From positions 768,449 to 832,448 of the forward strand of contig JAMPBQ010000001.1 in NCBI GenBank assembly GCA_023666615.1: a stretch of DNA of 64,000 nt. Reading direction: 5' to 3'. Source of the DNA: Clostridium sp. (GTDB lineage Bacteria > Bacteroidota > Bacteroidia > Bacteroidales > Muribaculaceae). A program made the position numbers and the translations under genes. This document shows positions 17,214 through 26,783 of this stretch, one piece after another (positions within the stretch are counted from its first letter, which is position 1; each line of letters opens with the position of its first letter). Under the pieces are notes generated by a model that was given only the letters and a program-made list of their open reading frames with translations, did no database searches and was not told the origin of the DNA.

Positions 17214-18230
17214 TCAGGCATCGAGAAACGGCTTCAACAAAGCGTTGAGCTGGTCGGCCTCCACCAAAAAGCCGTCGTGGCCGAAGGGAGAATCTATTTG
17301 GGCGTACTCTGCGTTTGGAATCATTGAGGCAAGAGCGCGCATTTCCTCGGGAGTAAAAATTATGTCGGTGGTGAGGCCAACTACCAAGGCAGGGCACGAT
17401 ATGACCTTAAGCGCCTTTTGGATGCCACCGCGGCCGCGGCCAACATTATGGGTGTCAAACGATTGAAGGATGGCCATATAGCTGTAGGCGTCGAATCTGC
17501 GCACAAGCTTTTCGCCCTGATGCCTCTGATAAGTGCATGCCCTGTGGTCGGGATTAAGGTAGCATTCGGCGTCGAGGTCTTGCTGAGTGAGGTTATATCC
17601 CTTTCCTCCGCGGTAGGTAAGGAGGCCCAAAGCCCTTGCCGCCGCTAGGCCTCTTGCTCCGCCGTCAGCCCTGTCCTCGGCATATGTGGGATCGCTCAGT
17701 ATGGCCATGCGCTGAGTCTCGTCAATAGCGATAGTCCAGGGCGAAGCGTACGCGTCGGTGGCAATCAGCGCCAGCCTCTCAATTCGCCAAGGCTGCATCA
17801 CCGCCCACTCAACGGCCTGGAATCCTCCCACAGAGCTGCCGACAAGGCCGTGAATCTTTCCGATGCCCAAGGCGTCGGCCAGGAGGATATGCGCCCTCAC
17901 GATATCGCGCATCGTATACTTGGGAAATTGCCTGAAATAAGGCTTGCCCGTGGCGGGGTTCTCGCTCATCGGCCCTGTCGTGCCATAGCACGAGCCGATG
18001 ATGTTGGCGCATACAATGAAATATTTTGCGGGGTCAAGAAACCTCCCCTCCTCCACTGTACCGGGCCACCAGTCCGCAACATCGCTGCTGGCGGTAAGCG
18101 CGTGGCATACCCATACCACATTGTCTTTTTCAGGGCTCAGCTTTCCGTAGGTGTGATAGGCAATGCGCAGCTCAGACAGCGAGCCGCCCATCTCCAGCTC
18201 AAAAGACGCGGGGTACACGTAGGTCTCCAT
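17214..18230 (-). CDS. metX: Homoserine O-acetyltransferase (alpha/beta hydrolase)
   Basis: 338 residues. Catalyses transfer of an acyl group (usually acetyl from acetyl-CoA) to homoserine, the entry step to methionine by direct sulfhydrylation. The alpha/beta-hydrolase fold is clear: conserved NVVWVCHALTASSD and GSCYGTTGP(M)SENP segments, nucleophile Ser133 in GSSVGG, acid Asp near 295 in GLTTDIIFTPEE and catalytic His near 320 in FGHDGFL. The nucleophile motif reads GSSVGG where most MetX have GGSMGG. The first base of its start codon is the last of the sufS stop (TGATG arrangement), so it is the last gene of the suf operon, linking Fe-S/sulfur handling with methionine synthesis. Confidence 0.93.
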   Translation of the reverse strand: METYVYPASFELEMGGSLSELRIAYHTYGKLSPEKDNVVWVCHALTASSDVADWWPGTVEEGRFLDPAKYFIVCANIIGSCYGTTGPMSENPATGKPYFRQFPKYTMRDIVRAHILLADALGIGKIHGLVGSSVGGFQAVEWAVMQPWRIERLALIATDAYASPWTIAIDETQRMAILSDPTYAEDRADGGARGLAAARALGLLTYRGGKGYNLTQQDLDAECYLNPDHRACTYQRHQGEKLVRRFDAYSYMAILQSFDTHNVGRGRGGIQKALKVISCPALVVGLTTDIIFTPEEMRALASMIPNAEYAQIDSPFGHDGFLVEADQLNALLKPFLDA

Positions 18231-19444
18231 CAGCGAAGCATAGCTGAAACCCTAGCCAAGGCATCAACAAAGGCATCGGCCTCGGATAGGGTATTGTAAA
18301 CGGCGAAAGAGGCGCGCACGCATCCCTCGATGCCAAGGACCTGCATCAGCGGCTGGGCGCAGTGGTGGCCTGTGCGCACGGCCACTCCGAGCTTGTCGAG
18401 CAACAGCCCTACGTCATAGTGGTGCTCGCCCTCTATGTTGAATGAAATGACGGGGGATTTTCCCGGCGCGCGGCCGTATATCGCCAGCCCGGGTATTTCT
18501 TCCAGCATTCGCTTTTGCGCATGCATCATAAGCTCAGCTTCATGCCGCTCTATATTCTCAAGTCCTATTGATTGGATGTACTCAAGAGCCTTGCGCATGG
18601 CGGCTATTCCCACAAAGTCGGGCGTGCCGGCCTCAAACTTGAACGGCAGCTCGGCGAAAGTGGTGCCTTCAAACGATACGTGCGCAATCATTTCTCCTCC
18701 GCCTTGGTAGGGAGGCATCTTCTCCAGCCATTCCTTTTTGCCGAAAAGGACGCCAACTCCCGTAGGCCCATACATCTTATGGGCGGAAAAGGCATAGAAA
18801 TCCGCGTCGAGATCCTGAACATCTATGCGCAAGTGGGGCGACGCCTGGGCGCCATCCACCAGCGCGGGCACTCCATGCCTGTGCGCCACGGCGATCATCT
18901 CCTTTGCGGGATTCACCGTGCCGAGGACATTTGAGACATGACAAAAGGCCACAAGCCGCGTACGCTCATTGAAAAGGGATTCATAGACATCAAGGTCAAG
19001 CTCCCCGACCTCATTTATAGGCACTACGCGCAAGGCCACCTTCTTCCTCATGCCCAGAAGCTGCCACGGCACAATGTTGGAATGGTGCTCCATCACGGTG
19101 ACGATTATCTCGTCGCCATCATCAAGTAGCTGCCCATAAGATGAGGCCACAAGATTTATGGCCTCGGTGGTGCCGCGCGTGAAGATCACTTCCTCGGCCG
19201 AAGGGGCGTTTATGTATTCCGCCACAGCCCTGCGCGCGGCCTCCTGCGCGTCTGTAGCCTCTTGCGAGAGCGTATGCACGCCGCGGTGCACATTTGCCTT
19301 AGAGACGGTGTACATGCGCGCGATTTCATCCACCACTAGCGATGGGGTCTGCGAAGTGGCCGTATTGTCAAGGTAAATCAGCTTGCGGCCGTTGACGCTG
19401 CGGTCGAGTATAGGGAAGTCTTGCCTGATTTTTTCTATGTCCAT
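18230..19444 (-). CDS. sufS: Cysteine desulfurase SufS
   Basis: 404 residues, group II cysteine desulfurase. PLP-binding Lys223 sits in FSAHKMYGPTG; catalytic Cys362 is in RTGHHCAQP, followed by the typical RASFAVYNT. It removes sulfur from cysteine as an enzyme-bound persulfide for iron-sulfur assembly, normally passed to SufE or SufU, neither of which is encoded here. It lies downstream of sufD and shares one base with the metX start. Length is normal for the family, and the protein is cytoplasmic. Confidence 0.97.
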   Translation of the reverse strand: MDIEKIRQDFPILDRSVNGRKLIYLDNTATSQTPSLVVDEIARMYTVSKANVHRGVHTLSQEATDAQEAARRAVAEYINAPSAEEVIFTRGTTEAINLVASSYGQLLDDGDEIIVTVMEHHSNIVPWQLLGMRKKVALRVVPINEVGELDLDVYESLFNERTRLVAFCHVSNVLGTVNPAKEMIAVAHRHGVPALVDGAQASPHLRIDVQDLDADFYAFSAHKMYGPTGVGVLFGKKEWLEKMPPYQGGGEMIAHVSFEGTTFAELPFKFEAGTPDFVGIAAMRKALEYIQSIGLENIERHEAELMMHAQKRMLEEIPGLAIYGRAPGKSPVISFNIEGEHHYDVGLLLDKLGVAVRTGHHCAQPLMQVLGIEGCVRASFAVYNTLSEADAFVDALARVSAMLR

Positions 19445-19483
19445 AGCTATGCACGCTTATAAGGCTTATGGGCCTTATAAGAT

Positions 19484-20845
19484 TTATATATCTTTTTGTT
19501 TATCGTCCTGGCACGCCGAGCAAAGGTCATGGCTGCCGGCCAAGCGGCTCTCCACAAGCTGGCGCAAGCGGCTTTGCAAAGCAGGAATTGGAATAGAGTC
19601 GATTACGTCGGCCATAAACGCCTGCATAAGCATCATCTTGGCCTGCGGCTCGGGTATGCCACGCGTGCGCATGTAAAATAGGGCATTGGCGTCGAGCTGG
19701 CCCACTGTGGCGCCGTGGCTGCATTTCACCTCGTCGCAATATATCTCCAGCTGCGGCCTGGTGTGCATCCTCGCCTCCTTGCTGGCCAAGACATTGCGGT
19801 TGTTCTGATAGGCATTGGTGAACTTGGCCTCCTCATCCACCACTATAGAGCCATAGAATGACCCCTTTGAGCTGTCGTCGAGAATGTACTTGTACATCTG
19901 GTTGCTTTCGCCCTTGGGGGAATGGTGGCGCACGGTTGTGCGGCTGTCCACGGTCTGCGCCCCGGAGGCGATGGCAATGCCACCAAGACGGCATCGGGCA
20001 TGGTTGCCCGGCATATCTATGTCGTATTCATTGCGCGTATGTCCGCACATCAGCGTCACGCCGTCAGCCACGAGCTCGGCGCCATCGTCGAGCGTGGCGA
20101 ACGTTTTGCACAGTCGTCCGGTAGAAACACTTGATTCCTCCAACTCGCACAAATCCAGCCTTGCGCCTTTGCCAAGGAAAATTTCCGTCACTTGGCAGTT
20201 GAGCGATGAAGCCGCGCCCGCCGCCGTATGGTCGCAGCACAGCACCGACGCCTTCGCTCCCTCCTCCAGGCATATCAGCAAGCGGCGAGGGGCAAGCATT
20301 GGGGTTGAGGCATTGAGCAGGCTTACGATTTGCAACGGCTTTTCCAATGCCACGCCGCGGGCAATGCGGATAAATACTCCATCCTGGGCGAACAATGTGT
20401 TGAGAGCCACCACCGGGTCGTCGAAATGACGGCCGGCAAGGGCGTTGTAGCTTTTGTCCACCAATTCGGGATTCTCTCGCGCGGCCGCGGCAAGCGAAGT
20501 CACGGTTACGCCTTCGGGCAGATTGCGCAGCAAGCTCTGAGTGGGGCGGAAAGCGTCGTTAACCACAAAGGCCAAAAGCGTAGAGATATTGGGCAGGCCG
20601 CATTTGAAGGCCTCCGCCGCGTCTGCGGAGAAGGGCACGCGATTGATGTTGACGCCAAAGTCGGGCGCAAGCATGTCGGGGAGAGAGGTCACATCGTAGC
20701 TCTCAGCCCCAAGCTTTGGAAGCTCAAGGCCCATAAGAGCCTTGAACGCCACGGGCCGAGGCCTATTCAGGACCTCTGGGGCGTTGTCGTCCACCGCCCG
20801 GGCGTTGTCGCGATATAACGAAATGTATTGCTGAAGCGCATCCAT
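19484..20845 (-). CDS. sufD: Fe-S scaffold subunit SufD
   Basis: 453 residues from the ATG at 20845 (MDALQQYIS), which has a strong AGGAGG five bases upstream; upstream in-frame sequence is Ser/Arg-rich and overlaps sufC, so I reject the longer form. The C-terminal two thirds is the SufB/SufD beta-helix domain, with MHTRPQLEIYCDEVKCSHGATVGQLD carrying the conserved Cys and His near the end. SufD partners SufB and SufC in the SufBC2D scaffold on which iron-sulfur clusters are built. It starts ten bases after the sufC stop. Confidence 0.95.
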   Translation of the reverse strand: MDALQQYISLYRDNARAVDDNAPEVLNRPRPVAFKALMGLELPKLGAESYDVTSLPDMLAPDFGVNINRVPFSADAAEAFKCGLPNISTLLAFVVNDAFRPTQSLLRNLPEGVTVTSLAAAARENPELVDKSYNALAGRHFDDPVVALNTLFAQDGVFIRIARGVALEKPLQIVSLLNASTPMLAPRRLLICLEEGAKASVLCCDHTAAGAASSLNCQVTEIFLGKGARLDLCELEESSVSTGRLCKTFATLDDGAELVADGVTLMCGHTRNEYDIDMPGNHARCRLGGIAIASGAQTVDSRTTVRHHSPKGESNQMYKYILDDSSKGSFYGSIVVDEEAKFTNAYQNNRNVLASKEARMHTRPQLEIYCDEVKCSHGATVGQLDANALFYMRTRGIPEPQAKMMLMQAFMADVIDSIPIPALQSRLRQLVESRLAGSHDLCSACQDDKQKDI

Positions 20846-20855
20846 AGCAGTCCTC

Positions 20856-21620
20856 CTATTGGTTTTGCTCCTTAATCCAGTCATAGCCCTTCTCTTCAAG
20901 CTCGAGGGCAAGCTCGGGGCCGCCGCTATGCACGATGCGGCCTTTGTAGAGGATATGCACGAAATCGGGCTTGATGTAGTCAAGCAGGCGCTGATAGTGG
21001 GTGATTACGATGGTGGCGTTCTTATCTGTCTTCAGCTTGTTCACGCCGCCGGCCACGATGCGCAGGGCGTCGATGTCGAGGCCGGAATCCGTCTCATCAA
21101 GTATGGAGAGCTTAGGCTCAAGCACGGCCATTTGGAATATTTCATTCCTCTTCTTCTCGCCGCCGGAAAAGCCTTCGTTCACCGAGCGCGAGGCCAGTTT
21201 ATTGTCAAGCTCAACTATGGCGCGCTTTTGCCTCATCATTTTAAGGAACTCACTGGCTGACAGTGGCTCTTCATTAAGATATTTGCGCTTGGCATTGACG
21301 GCGGCGCGCATGAAATTCACCATTGACACGCCGGGAATCTCCACGGGATATTGGAATGAAAGGAAAAGCCCCTCGTGCGAGCGGTCTTCAGGAGCCAGGC
21401 CCAAAAGCTCAACGCCTCCAAGCTTGGCCTCTCCCCCGTAAACAGTGAATCGGGGGTCGCCGGCAAGGACGCCGGCGAATGTGCTCTTTCCCGAGCCATT
21501 CGGGCCCATTATCGCATGCACCTCGCCGGGCTTTACCGTAAGGTTGATGCCTTTTAATATCTCTTTTTCGCCTATGCCCGCGCGGAGTTCGCGCACTTCA
21601 AGCAAATTATCGTTATCCAT
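20856..21620 (-). CDS. sufC: Fe-S assembly ATPase SufC
   Basis: 254 residues, ABC-type ATPase without membrane segments. Walker A GPNGSGKST near residue 40, Q loop, signature SGGEKKRNEIFQ near 150, Walker B LSILDETDSGLD. The S-G-G-E-K-K-R-N-E signature and the DETDSGLD motif are diagnostic of SufC. It powers conformational change in the SufBC2D scaffold. Order sufB-sufC-sufD-sufS is the common Bacteroidota arrangement. Confidence 0.97.
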   Translation of the reverse strand: MDNDNLLEVRELRAGIGEKEILKGINLTVKPGEVHAIMGPNGSGKSTFAGVLAGDPRFTVYGGEAKLGGVELLGLAPEDRSHEGLFLSFQYPVEIPGVSMVNFMRAAVNAKRKYLNEEPLSASEFLKMMRQKRAIVELDNKLASRSVNEGFSGGEKKRNEIFQMAVLEPKLSILDETDSGLDIDALRIVAGGVNKLKTDKNATIVITHYQRLLDYIKPDFVHILYKGRIVHSGGPELALELEEKGYDWIKEQNQ

Positions 21621-21660
21621 AAAAAACTAACAGCTAAAATCTAAAGACAAAAAACTCTAC

Positions 21661-23127
21661 TTATCCCACTCCGCCCTCAATCGTAATGGACAACAGGCGC
21701 TGGGCCTCTACGGCAAACTCCATCGGCAGCTTGTTCATCACCTCCTTGGCGTAGCCGTTCACGATAAGGCCAATGGCCTCCTCGGTGGAGATGCCGCGTT
21801 GGTTGCAATAGAAGATTTGGTCCTCGGAGATTTTCGACGTAGTGGCCTCGTGCTCCACAATGGCTGTGTCGTTGAGGACATCAATATAGGGGAATGTATG
21901 TGCGCCGCAGGTCTGGCTCAAGAGCAGGGAATCGCATTGCGTGTAATTTCTCGCCCCCTCGGCGCCCGGCGCCACCTTCACCAATCCACGGTAAGAATTC
22001 TGGCTGTGGCCCGCGGATATGCCCTTTGAAACAATTGTGGAGCGGGTGTTGCGGCCAATGTGTATCATCTTCGTGCCGGTGTCAGCCTGCTGGCGGTTGT
22101 TGGTGACGGCCACAGAATAGAATTCGCCCACTGAGTTGTCTCCCTTCAGTATGCATCCGGGATATTTCCATGTGATGGCTGAGCCGGTCTCCACCTGGGT
22201 CCATGAAATCTTTGAGGATTCTCCCCTGCAAAGGCCGCGCTTGGTGACGAAATTGTAGACGCCGCCTCGGCCTTCCTTGTCGCCGGCATACCAATTCTGC
22301 ACGGTGGAATACTTCACCTCAGCCCTGTCCTCGACAATAATCTCAACGATGGCCGCGTGCAGCTGGTTTTCGTCGCGCATCGGGGCGGTGCAGCCTTCAA
22401 GATAAGAAACATAGGAATCGTCGTCGGCCACGATTAGAGTGCGCTCAAACTGCCCGGTGCCGGCGGCGTTGATGCGGAAATATGTGGAAAGCTCCATCGG
22501 GCAGCGCACGCCCTTGGGGATGTACACAAACGACCCGTCGCTGAACACCGCCGAATTGAGGGCGGCGAAGAAATTGTCGGACGGCGGCACCACCTTGCCA
22601 AGATATTTGCGCACCAAATCAGGATAATCACGCACGGCCTCGGAGAACGAGCAGAATATAATGCCCATTTCGGCCAGCTTCTCCTTGTGGGTGGTATGCA
22701 CGGACACTGAATCCATCACCGCGTCCACAGCCACGCCGGCCAGCTTCTTTTGCTCCTCCAGCGAAATGCCCAGCTTGTTGAAAGTGTCCACAAGCTGCGG
22801 GTCTACGTCATCGAGGCTCTTTGGCCCCTCCTTCTTTTGCTGCGGGGCCGCGTAATAGCTTATTTCTTGATAGTTAATGTCGGGAATATCGAGATGCGCC
22901 CATCGCGGCATAGTCATCGTGAGCCATTTGCGATAAGCGCTCAAGCGAAAATCGAGCAGCCACTCCGGCTCGCCCTTCTTCTTGGAAATCAATCGCACGA
23001 CGTCCTCCGACAATCCCTTTGGGATTATTTCGGTGTCAATGTCCGTGACAAAGCCGTACTTGTATTCGCCATTGCTTTCGCCAAGAATATCGTCGTTTTT
23101 CCTATTTTCGAGTTCGCAATTTTGCAT
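21661..23127 (-). CDS. sufB: Fe-S scaffold subunit SufB
   Basis: 488 residues, standard length. Shows the N-terminal helical domain with [14 protein letters not shown], the [20 protein letters not shown] segment, the [12 protein letters not shown] and [18 protein letters not shown] segments of the beta helix, and a C-terminal [19 protein letters not shown]. SufB holds the nascent iron-sulfur cluster. It is the first gene of the suf-metX operon. The 70-base gap upstream to cvpA shows no consensus promoter that I can identify; this may reflect regulation by iron or oxidative stress, which the sequence does not settle. Confidence 0.97.
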   Translation of the reverse strand: MQNCELENRKNDDILGESNGEYKYGFVTDIDTEIIPKGLSEDVVRLISKKKGEPEWLLDFRLSAYRKWLTMTMPRWAHLDIPDINYQEISYYAAPQQKKEGPKSLDDVDPQLVDTFNKLGISLEEQKKLAGVAVDAVMDSVSVHTTHKEKLAEMGIIFCSFSEAVRDYPDLVRKYLGKVVPPSDNFFAALNSAVFSDGSFVYIPKGVRCPMELSTYFRINAAGTGQFERTLIVADDDSYVSYLEGCTAPMRDENQLHAAIVEIIVEDRAEVKYSTVQNWYAGDKEGRGGVYNFVTKRGLCRGESSKISWTQVETGSAITWKYPGCILKGDNSVGEFYSVAVTNNRQQADTGTKMIHIGRNTRSTIVSKGISAGHSQNSYRGLVKVAPGAEGARNYTQCDSLLLSQTCGAHTFPYIDVLNDTAIVEHEATTSKISEDQIFYCNQRGISTEEAIGLIVNGYAKEVMNKLPMEFAVEAQRLLSITIEGGVG

Positions 23128-23200
23128 GCTGATTCTGATGAAATTATATCTTTGTTATCAACGCTCTTTTGCCGATATATGTTCACCCCGCGGGGGCATG

Positions 23201-23689
23201 TCAACTTTTGTCTGAAAATATGCTTGTGACGGCCGCTGAGCCAAGTATTCGCGGCGCCATTCTCTCCACCCTTTGCGCCCACACGCCCTTTGGCGTCATT
23301 TCGGGGGCAAGCGCGCCCCATAGGTTTAAGGCCAGGCTCAGGCAAAAGATGAACAGAAACAGCTTGAACACGGCGCCGCAAAGGCGGTCGAGAATGCCTA
23401 TCTGCATCTTTTTAGCCGCAATCTTCAGGATGCGGAAGAGCCCCCAGGCGGCAATATAGCCCAAAACGAACACCAGGATGTAGGCGAGGACGGTAAGTAT
23501 TGCGCGGCTTGACCCGCTTTGCGCCAAAGACGCGAGCCAATCGGAGGCATCATGCCCAAAAATGCGGCAAGCGAGGACGCCCACCACTATCCCGGCTATC
23601 GAGCCCAGCTGCGCTATGATTCCCGTGAAGGCTCCCCACACGATGGCTATTAGAGAGAAAATCAGCAAAAATATCTCAAATGTTGACAT
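23201..23689 (-). CDS. cvpA: CvpA-family membrane protein
   Basis: 162 residues with four membrane helices (starting MSTFEIFLLIFSLIAIVWGAFTGI) and the typical glycine-rich segment between the first two. CvpA proteins are inner-membrane proteins named for colicin V production and linked to envelope homeostasis; the molecular role is not established. The gene has its own perfect promoter in the ftsZ-cvpA gap and lies 73 bases before sufB. Confidence 0.85.
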   Translation of the reverse strand: MSTFEIFLLIFSLIAIVWGAFTGIIAQLGSIAGIVVGVLACRIFGHDASDWLASLAQSGSSRAILTVLAYILVFVLGYIAAWGLFRILKIAAKKMQIGILDRLCGAVFKLFLFIFCLSLALNLWGALAPEMTPKGVWAQRVERMAPRILGSAAVTSIFSDKS

Positions 23690-23707
23690 TCATTAATATT
23701 TTACCCG

Positions 23708-23739
23708 CAAAATTAGCTAAATTTTCCCGCAAAACCAAA
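23708..23739 (-). promoter_or_regulatory. Promoter of cvpA, perhaps also of the suf operon
   Basis: Minus-strand TTTG (23736-23739), 20-base spacer, TAATTTTG (23708-23715): full consensus. Predicted start near 23701, about 12 bases before the cvpA ATG. As no promoter is evident before sufB, read-through into suf is possible. Confidence 0.75.
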
Positions 23740-23752
23740 ATGCGTGGGCCAA

Positions 23753-25108
23753 TCAAATGTCGTCGAATGAAATGGTGTTCTTGTCAAGCTGGGCTTGGGC
23801 TGTGGGAGGCTGCGCGGCGGGGGCCGCGGCCTTGAGGCTGTCGATTATTGCGCGGTCGCGGTTGAAGGTCGGGTTCTGCTCCAATGCGGCAATGGCCTGG
23901 TCGCTGTCCAGCTGCTCGGGCCGCAGTATGATATAGCTCTTCTGCGCTTTCTGCCTGTTGAGTCCTTCAATCTTGTCGCCGTATTCATTTCCGAGAATGC
24001 GCTGGGCCGCGATTTGCTCCTCTTGCGTTTTTGCCTTTGCATCCTGCTTGTCGTCAGAAATTACCAAAGGCGATGTTATGGCCTGGTCGTCAGAGATGGT
24101 TACCTCGAAGCCTGCGGCAAGGATTGTGAACTTCACCTTGTCGCCAAGGGAGTCGTCGATGGCGACGCCCCAAATCACGTCGACGTCGGAATCGAGGTTG
24201 GAGATAAAGTCGGTGATTTGCTTTGTCTCGTCAATCTTGAACGCCTGGCTGGCCTTTGTTGAGAAGTACAGGTTGAACAGGAGCTTGCGGCTGCCGAAGA
24301 TGTCGGTGTTGCGCAGGAGCGGGGAATGCAAAGCATCCTCGATAGCCTTCTGCACGCGGTTCTCTCCCTCGCCGTATCCCGTGGAAATGATGGCTGTGCC
24401 GCCGTCGCGCAGCGTATTGTCTACATCATTGAAGTCAAGATTGATGTAGCCATTGCAGGTCACAATCTCCGAAATGCTCATCGCGGCCATAGATAGAATG
24501 TCGTCGGCCTTTCCGAATGCATTTAGGAAATCGCTGTCCTTATATATCTCTCCAAGGCGCTCGTTGTTGATAACGAGGAGGGCATCAACAAATTTGCCCA
24601 TTTCGTTGGCTCCTTCCAGAGCCTTAAGGATTTTCTTTTGTCCTTCAAAAAGGAAAGGTATGGTGACAATGCCAATGGTGAGGATGCCGCGCTCCTTGGC
24701 TATTTTCGCTATCACGGGCGATGCGCCGGTGCCGGTGCCGCCGCCCATGCCCGCGGTGATGAACACCATGTCGGTTTCATCGTCAAACAGGGCGTCTATT
24801 TCGGCGGCGCTTTCCTCGGCGGCGGCATGCGCCTTTTCTGGGCGGTTGCCTGCGCCGCGGCCTTTTAGGGTGGATGGGCCCAGAAGCACGCGATTAGGCA
24901 CGGGTGAGTTGTTGAGGGCTTGGCGGTCGGTGTTGGCCACTATGAAAGTGACGTCGCGCACGCCAAGGCGATACATATGGTTGATGGCATTGTTTCCGCC
25001 TCCGCCCACGCCGATCACCTTGATGCGGTTGGAGGAGTATGGGGCTATGCTGGCATTCCCGCCGGAGGGAATGAAATCATGATTGTCGCGAATATCTTCC
25101 GGAGTCAT
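23753..25108 (-). CDS. ftsZ: Cell division GTPase FtsZ
   Basis: 451 residues. Tubulin signature GGGTGTG near residue 125 and the N-terminal IKVIGVGGGGNNAINHMYR loop bind GTP; the T7 loop region reads NLDFNDVDNTLRDGG. FtsZ polymerises into the division ring at midcell. After the core (about 1-345) a linker of some 100 residues is rich in Lys, Gln and Ala. The C-terminal KNTISFDDI is a likely FtsA-binding peptide, different from the Proteobacterial sequence. It is the last gene of the dcw cluster, 92 bases downstream of ftsA; that gap contains repeats. Confidence 0.98.
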   Translation of the reverse strand: MTPEDIRDNHDFIPSGGNASIAPYSSNRIKVIGVGGGGNNAINHMYRLGVRDVTFIVANTDRQALNNSPVPNRVLLGPSTLKGRGAGNRPEKAHAAAEESAAEIDALFDDETDMVFITAGMGGGTGTGASPVIAKIAKERGILTIGIVTIPFLFEGQKKILKALEGANEMGKFVDALLVINNERLGEIYKDSDFLNAFGKADDILSMAAMSISEIVTCNGYINLDFNDVDNTLRDGGTAIISTGYGEGENRVQKAIEDALHSPLLRNTDIFGSRKLLFNLYFSTKASQAFKIDETKQITDFISNLDSDVDVIWGVAIDDSLGDKVKFTILAAGFEVTISDDQAITSPLVISDDKQDAKAKTQEEQIAAQRILGNEYGDKIEGLNRQKAQKSYIILRPEQLDSDQAIAALEQNPTFNRDRAIIDSLKAAAPAAQPPTAQAQLDKNTISFDDI

Positions 25109-25138
25109 TGTTTCTTGCTTTGATATTTCAATTATCCC

Positions 25139-25195
25139 GCTTTAGGCCTAAAGCCTACTCACTTAATCCTTTATCCTTAATCCTTTATCCTTAAA
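25139..25195. repeat. Palindrome and 14-base tandem repeat between ftsA and ftsZ
   Basis: A perfect 16-base palindrome GCTTTAGGCCTAAAGC (25139-25154) is followed by two and a half copies of CTTAATCCTTTATC (25162-25175, 25176-25189, partial to 25195). On the minus strand, in the direction of transcription, it reads AAGGATAAAG/AAGGATTAAG words. Similar AAGGATAAAG words occur in the murE-mraY gap. Function unknown; could affect ftsZ message level. Confidence 0.6.
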
Positions 25196-25200
25196 TATAT

Positions 25201-26724
25201 TTACTGGTCCAAATCCGTGGAGTCGTCTTCATCGTCTCCTCCCACAAATTCAGTGAATTTATCGCGCATCATGCTCAGTATGCTGCGCCTTTCCTTTCTG
25301 TTTCGTTCCTTCTCCTGCTTGCGGCGAAGCTCTTCGGCCTCTTTTGCCTCCTTAGCTGCCTTCTTTTCAGCCTCTTGCTTTGCCTTTTTGCTGCGGCGCT
25401 CTTCCTCTGCGGAAAGCCTATCCTGCTCCTTTTGCCTCCTTTGAGCGGCCTGCGCCCTGCGCAGCTCCAGCTCCTCATCGTCAAGAAGAAGGTTTTCGTC
25501 GTCGCGGCCGCTTTCATAGGGGTCAAATCCAGAAGCGCCGCCCTCTTGCTCAAGGGGAATGTCTTCGTAGACGGGCTTTGGCGGGAAATCGACGCAAGTG
25601 TCGTCGCCAGGCTTGGCCGAGGCGTAGGATAGAATCGACATCAGCGAGATATAGTCGGAGGGCTCCACCGACGCGTCCTTTACCGCAACAGTGTCGGGCA
25701 CTGACGCCAGGCGCGCCTTCATCTTCGTCTGCGCCTCCAGGGCCGCGGTGAAGTTCTTCAGCTTTGCTCCGCGGCCGGCCACGATGAATCCGGCCGACAA
25801 ATCAGAGGCCTTGTATCCTGCATACTCTATCTGCGCCATAATGTTGGCTATAATCTCGCCAACGCGCGCCTGCACATAGCAATTCATTGCCATGGCATCG
25901 TCATTGGCGGCGCTGTCAGGAAGCGCGTTGCCGAATGAAAGCTTCATGCCCTCGGCGTGCTCGTCGGTGGTGTTGCATCCCATGGCTATGTCATGGGTGA
26001 TATTGTATGACCCTATGGGGATGGTGGCTAGGCGCTGCAACGCGCGGTCCTTGTAGATGGATACCGTAGTGGTCTGCGCGCCTACGTCAACCAGCGCGCA
26101 GCCCAGCTGCTTTTCCTCCTCGCCCAGCACCATGGCAGCCGTGGTGAGGGGGGTCGGCACGTATTCCTTAACGGGGAGATGCAGGCGCTCGTTGAGCACA
26201 AGCTCAAGATTGCGCTGGTTGGTAGGGCTGCATGTCACCACTGTGAATTCGCCCCTTATCTTTGTGCCAAGAGCCCCTACGGGGTTGGCGGTAGCCTGGT
26301 TGTCGACATAATATTTCCGGGGCACGACCTTGATGACCTTCTTGTCGCCGGATATGGGCTTTGTGGCCACGGCCAAAAGATGCTTCAGTATGTCGCCGGT
26401 TATTTCCATTTCATGCGGCAGAGGCAATTCCGCGGAGGTCTGCTCCGACCCCAGCGAGCGGCCGGCCAAGGCCACGTAGGCGCCGTTGATGCGGCCCTTG
26501 CCTATCGAAGGGTGGTTTTGCAGCTTCTGCAGCACATAGCTTAAGTTGGTGGCGGCTTCAATCAAATTCTGCACGCGCCCGTATTGCACGCAATTCACTT
26601 TGTCTTCGCTCACCACAGCCTCAACCTGCGGGATTGCAAGGGGGGTGTAGGCCGAAGGCGAGGTTTTTGCCAAAGCGCCTTTAACTTGCGAACCGGATAT
26701 TTCTAATGCGACTATATAGGACAT
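25201..26724 (-). CDS. ftsA: Cell division protein FtsA with charged C-terminal extension
   Basis: 507 residues, longer than the roughly 420 of E. coli FtsA. The actin-like core (about 1-385) includes LVDVGAQTTTVSIYKD (phosphate loop) and IVAGRGAKLKNF. It anchors FtsZ filaments to the membrane and recruits later division proteins. After residue 390 comes an acidic stretch, then about 65 residues dominated by Glu, Lys, Arg and Ala that should form a long single helix or coiled coil. The end, RRSILSMMRDKFTEFVG, is an amphipathic membrane-targeting helix, followed by an acidic tail. The extension is known in Bacteroidota FtsA; its partner is not. Confidence 0.97.
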   Translation of the reverse strand: MSYIVALEISGSQVKGALAKTSPSAYTPLAIPQVEAVVSEDKVNCVQYGRVQNLIEAATNLSYVLQKLQNHPSIGKGRINGAYVALAGRSLGSEQTSAELPLPHEMEITGDILKHLLAVATKPISGDKKVIKVVPRKYYVDNQATANPVGALGTKIRGEFTVVTCSPTNQRNLELVLNERLHLPVKEYVPTPLTTAAMVLGEEEKQLGCALVDVGAQTTTVSIYKDRALQRLATIPIGSYNITHDIAMGCNTTDEHAEGMKLSFGNALPDSAANDDAMAMNCYVQARVGEIIANIMAQIEYAGYKASDLSAGFIVAGRGAKLKNFTAALEAQTKMKARLASVPDTVAVKDASVEPSDYISLMSILSYASAKPGDDTCVDFPPKPVYEDIPLEQEGGASGFDPYESGRDDENLLLDDEELELRRAQAAQRRQKEQDRLSAEEERRSKKAKQEAEKKAAKEAKEAEELRRKQEKERNRKERRSILSMMRDKFTEFVGGDDEDDSTDLDQ

Positions 26725-26783
26725 CTTGTATATTAAGAAACGAGTTTACAAAGAATTAGTTAATGAATAAATGAGGATTGGCT

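Noticed and set aside
20846..20983. N-terminal extension of SufD
   Set aside because: It would overlap sufC by more than 100 bases; the ATG at 20845 has a strong AGGAGG.
23145..23160. TATCTTTG on the plus strand upstream of sufB
   Set aside because: It matches the -7 consensus but points away from sufB, and no plus-strand gene follows.
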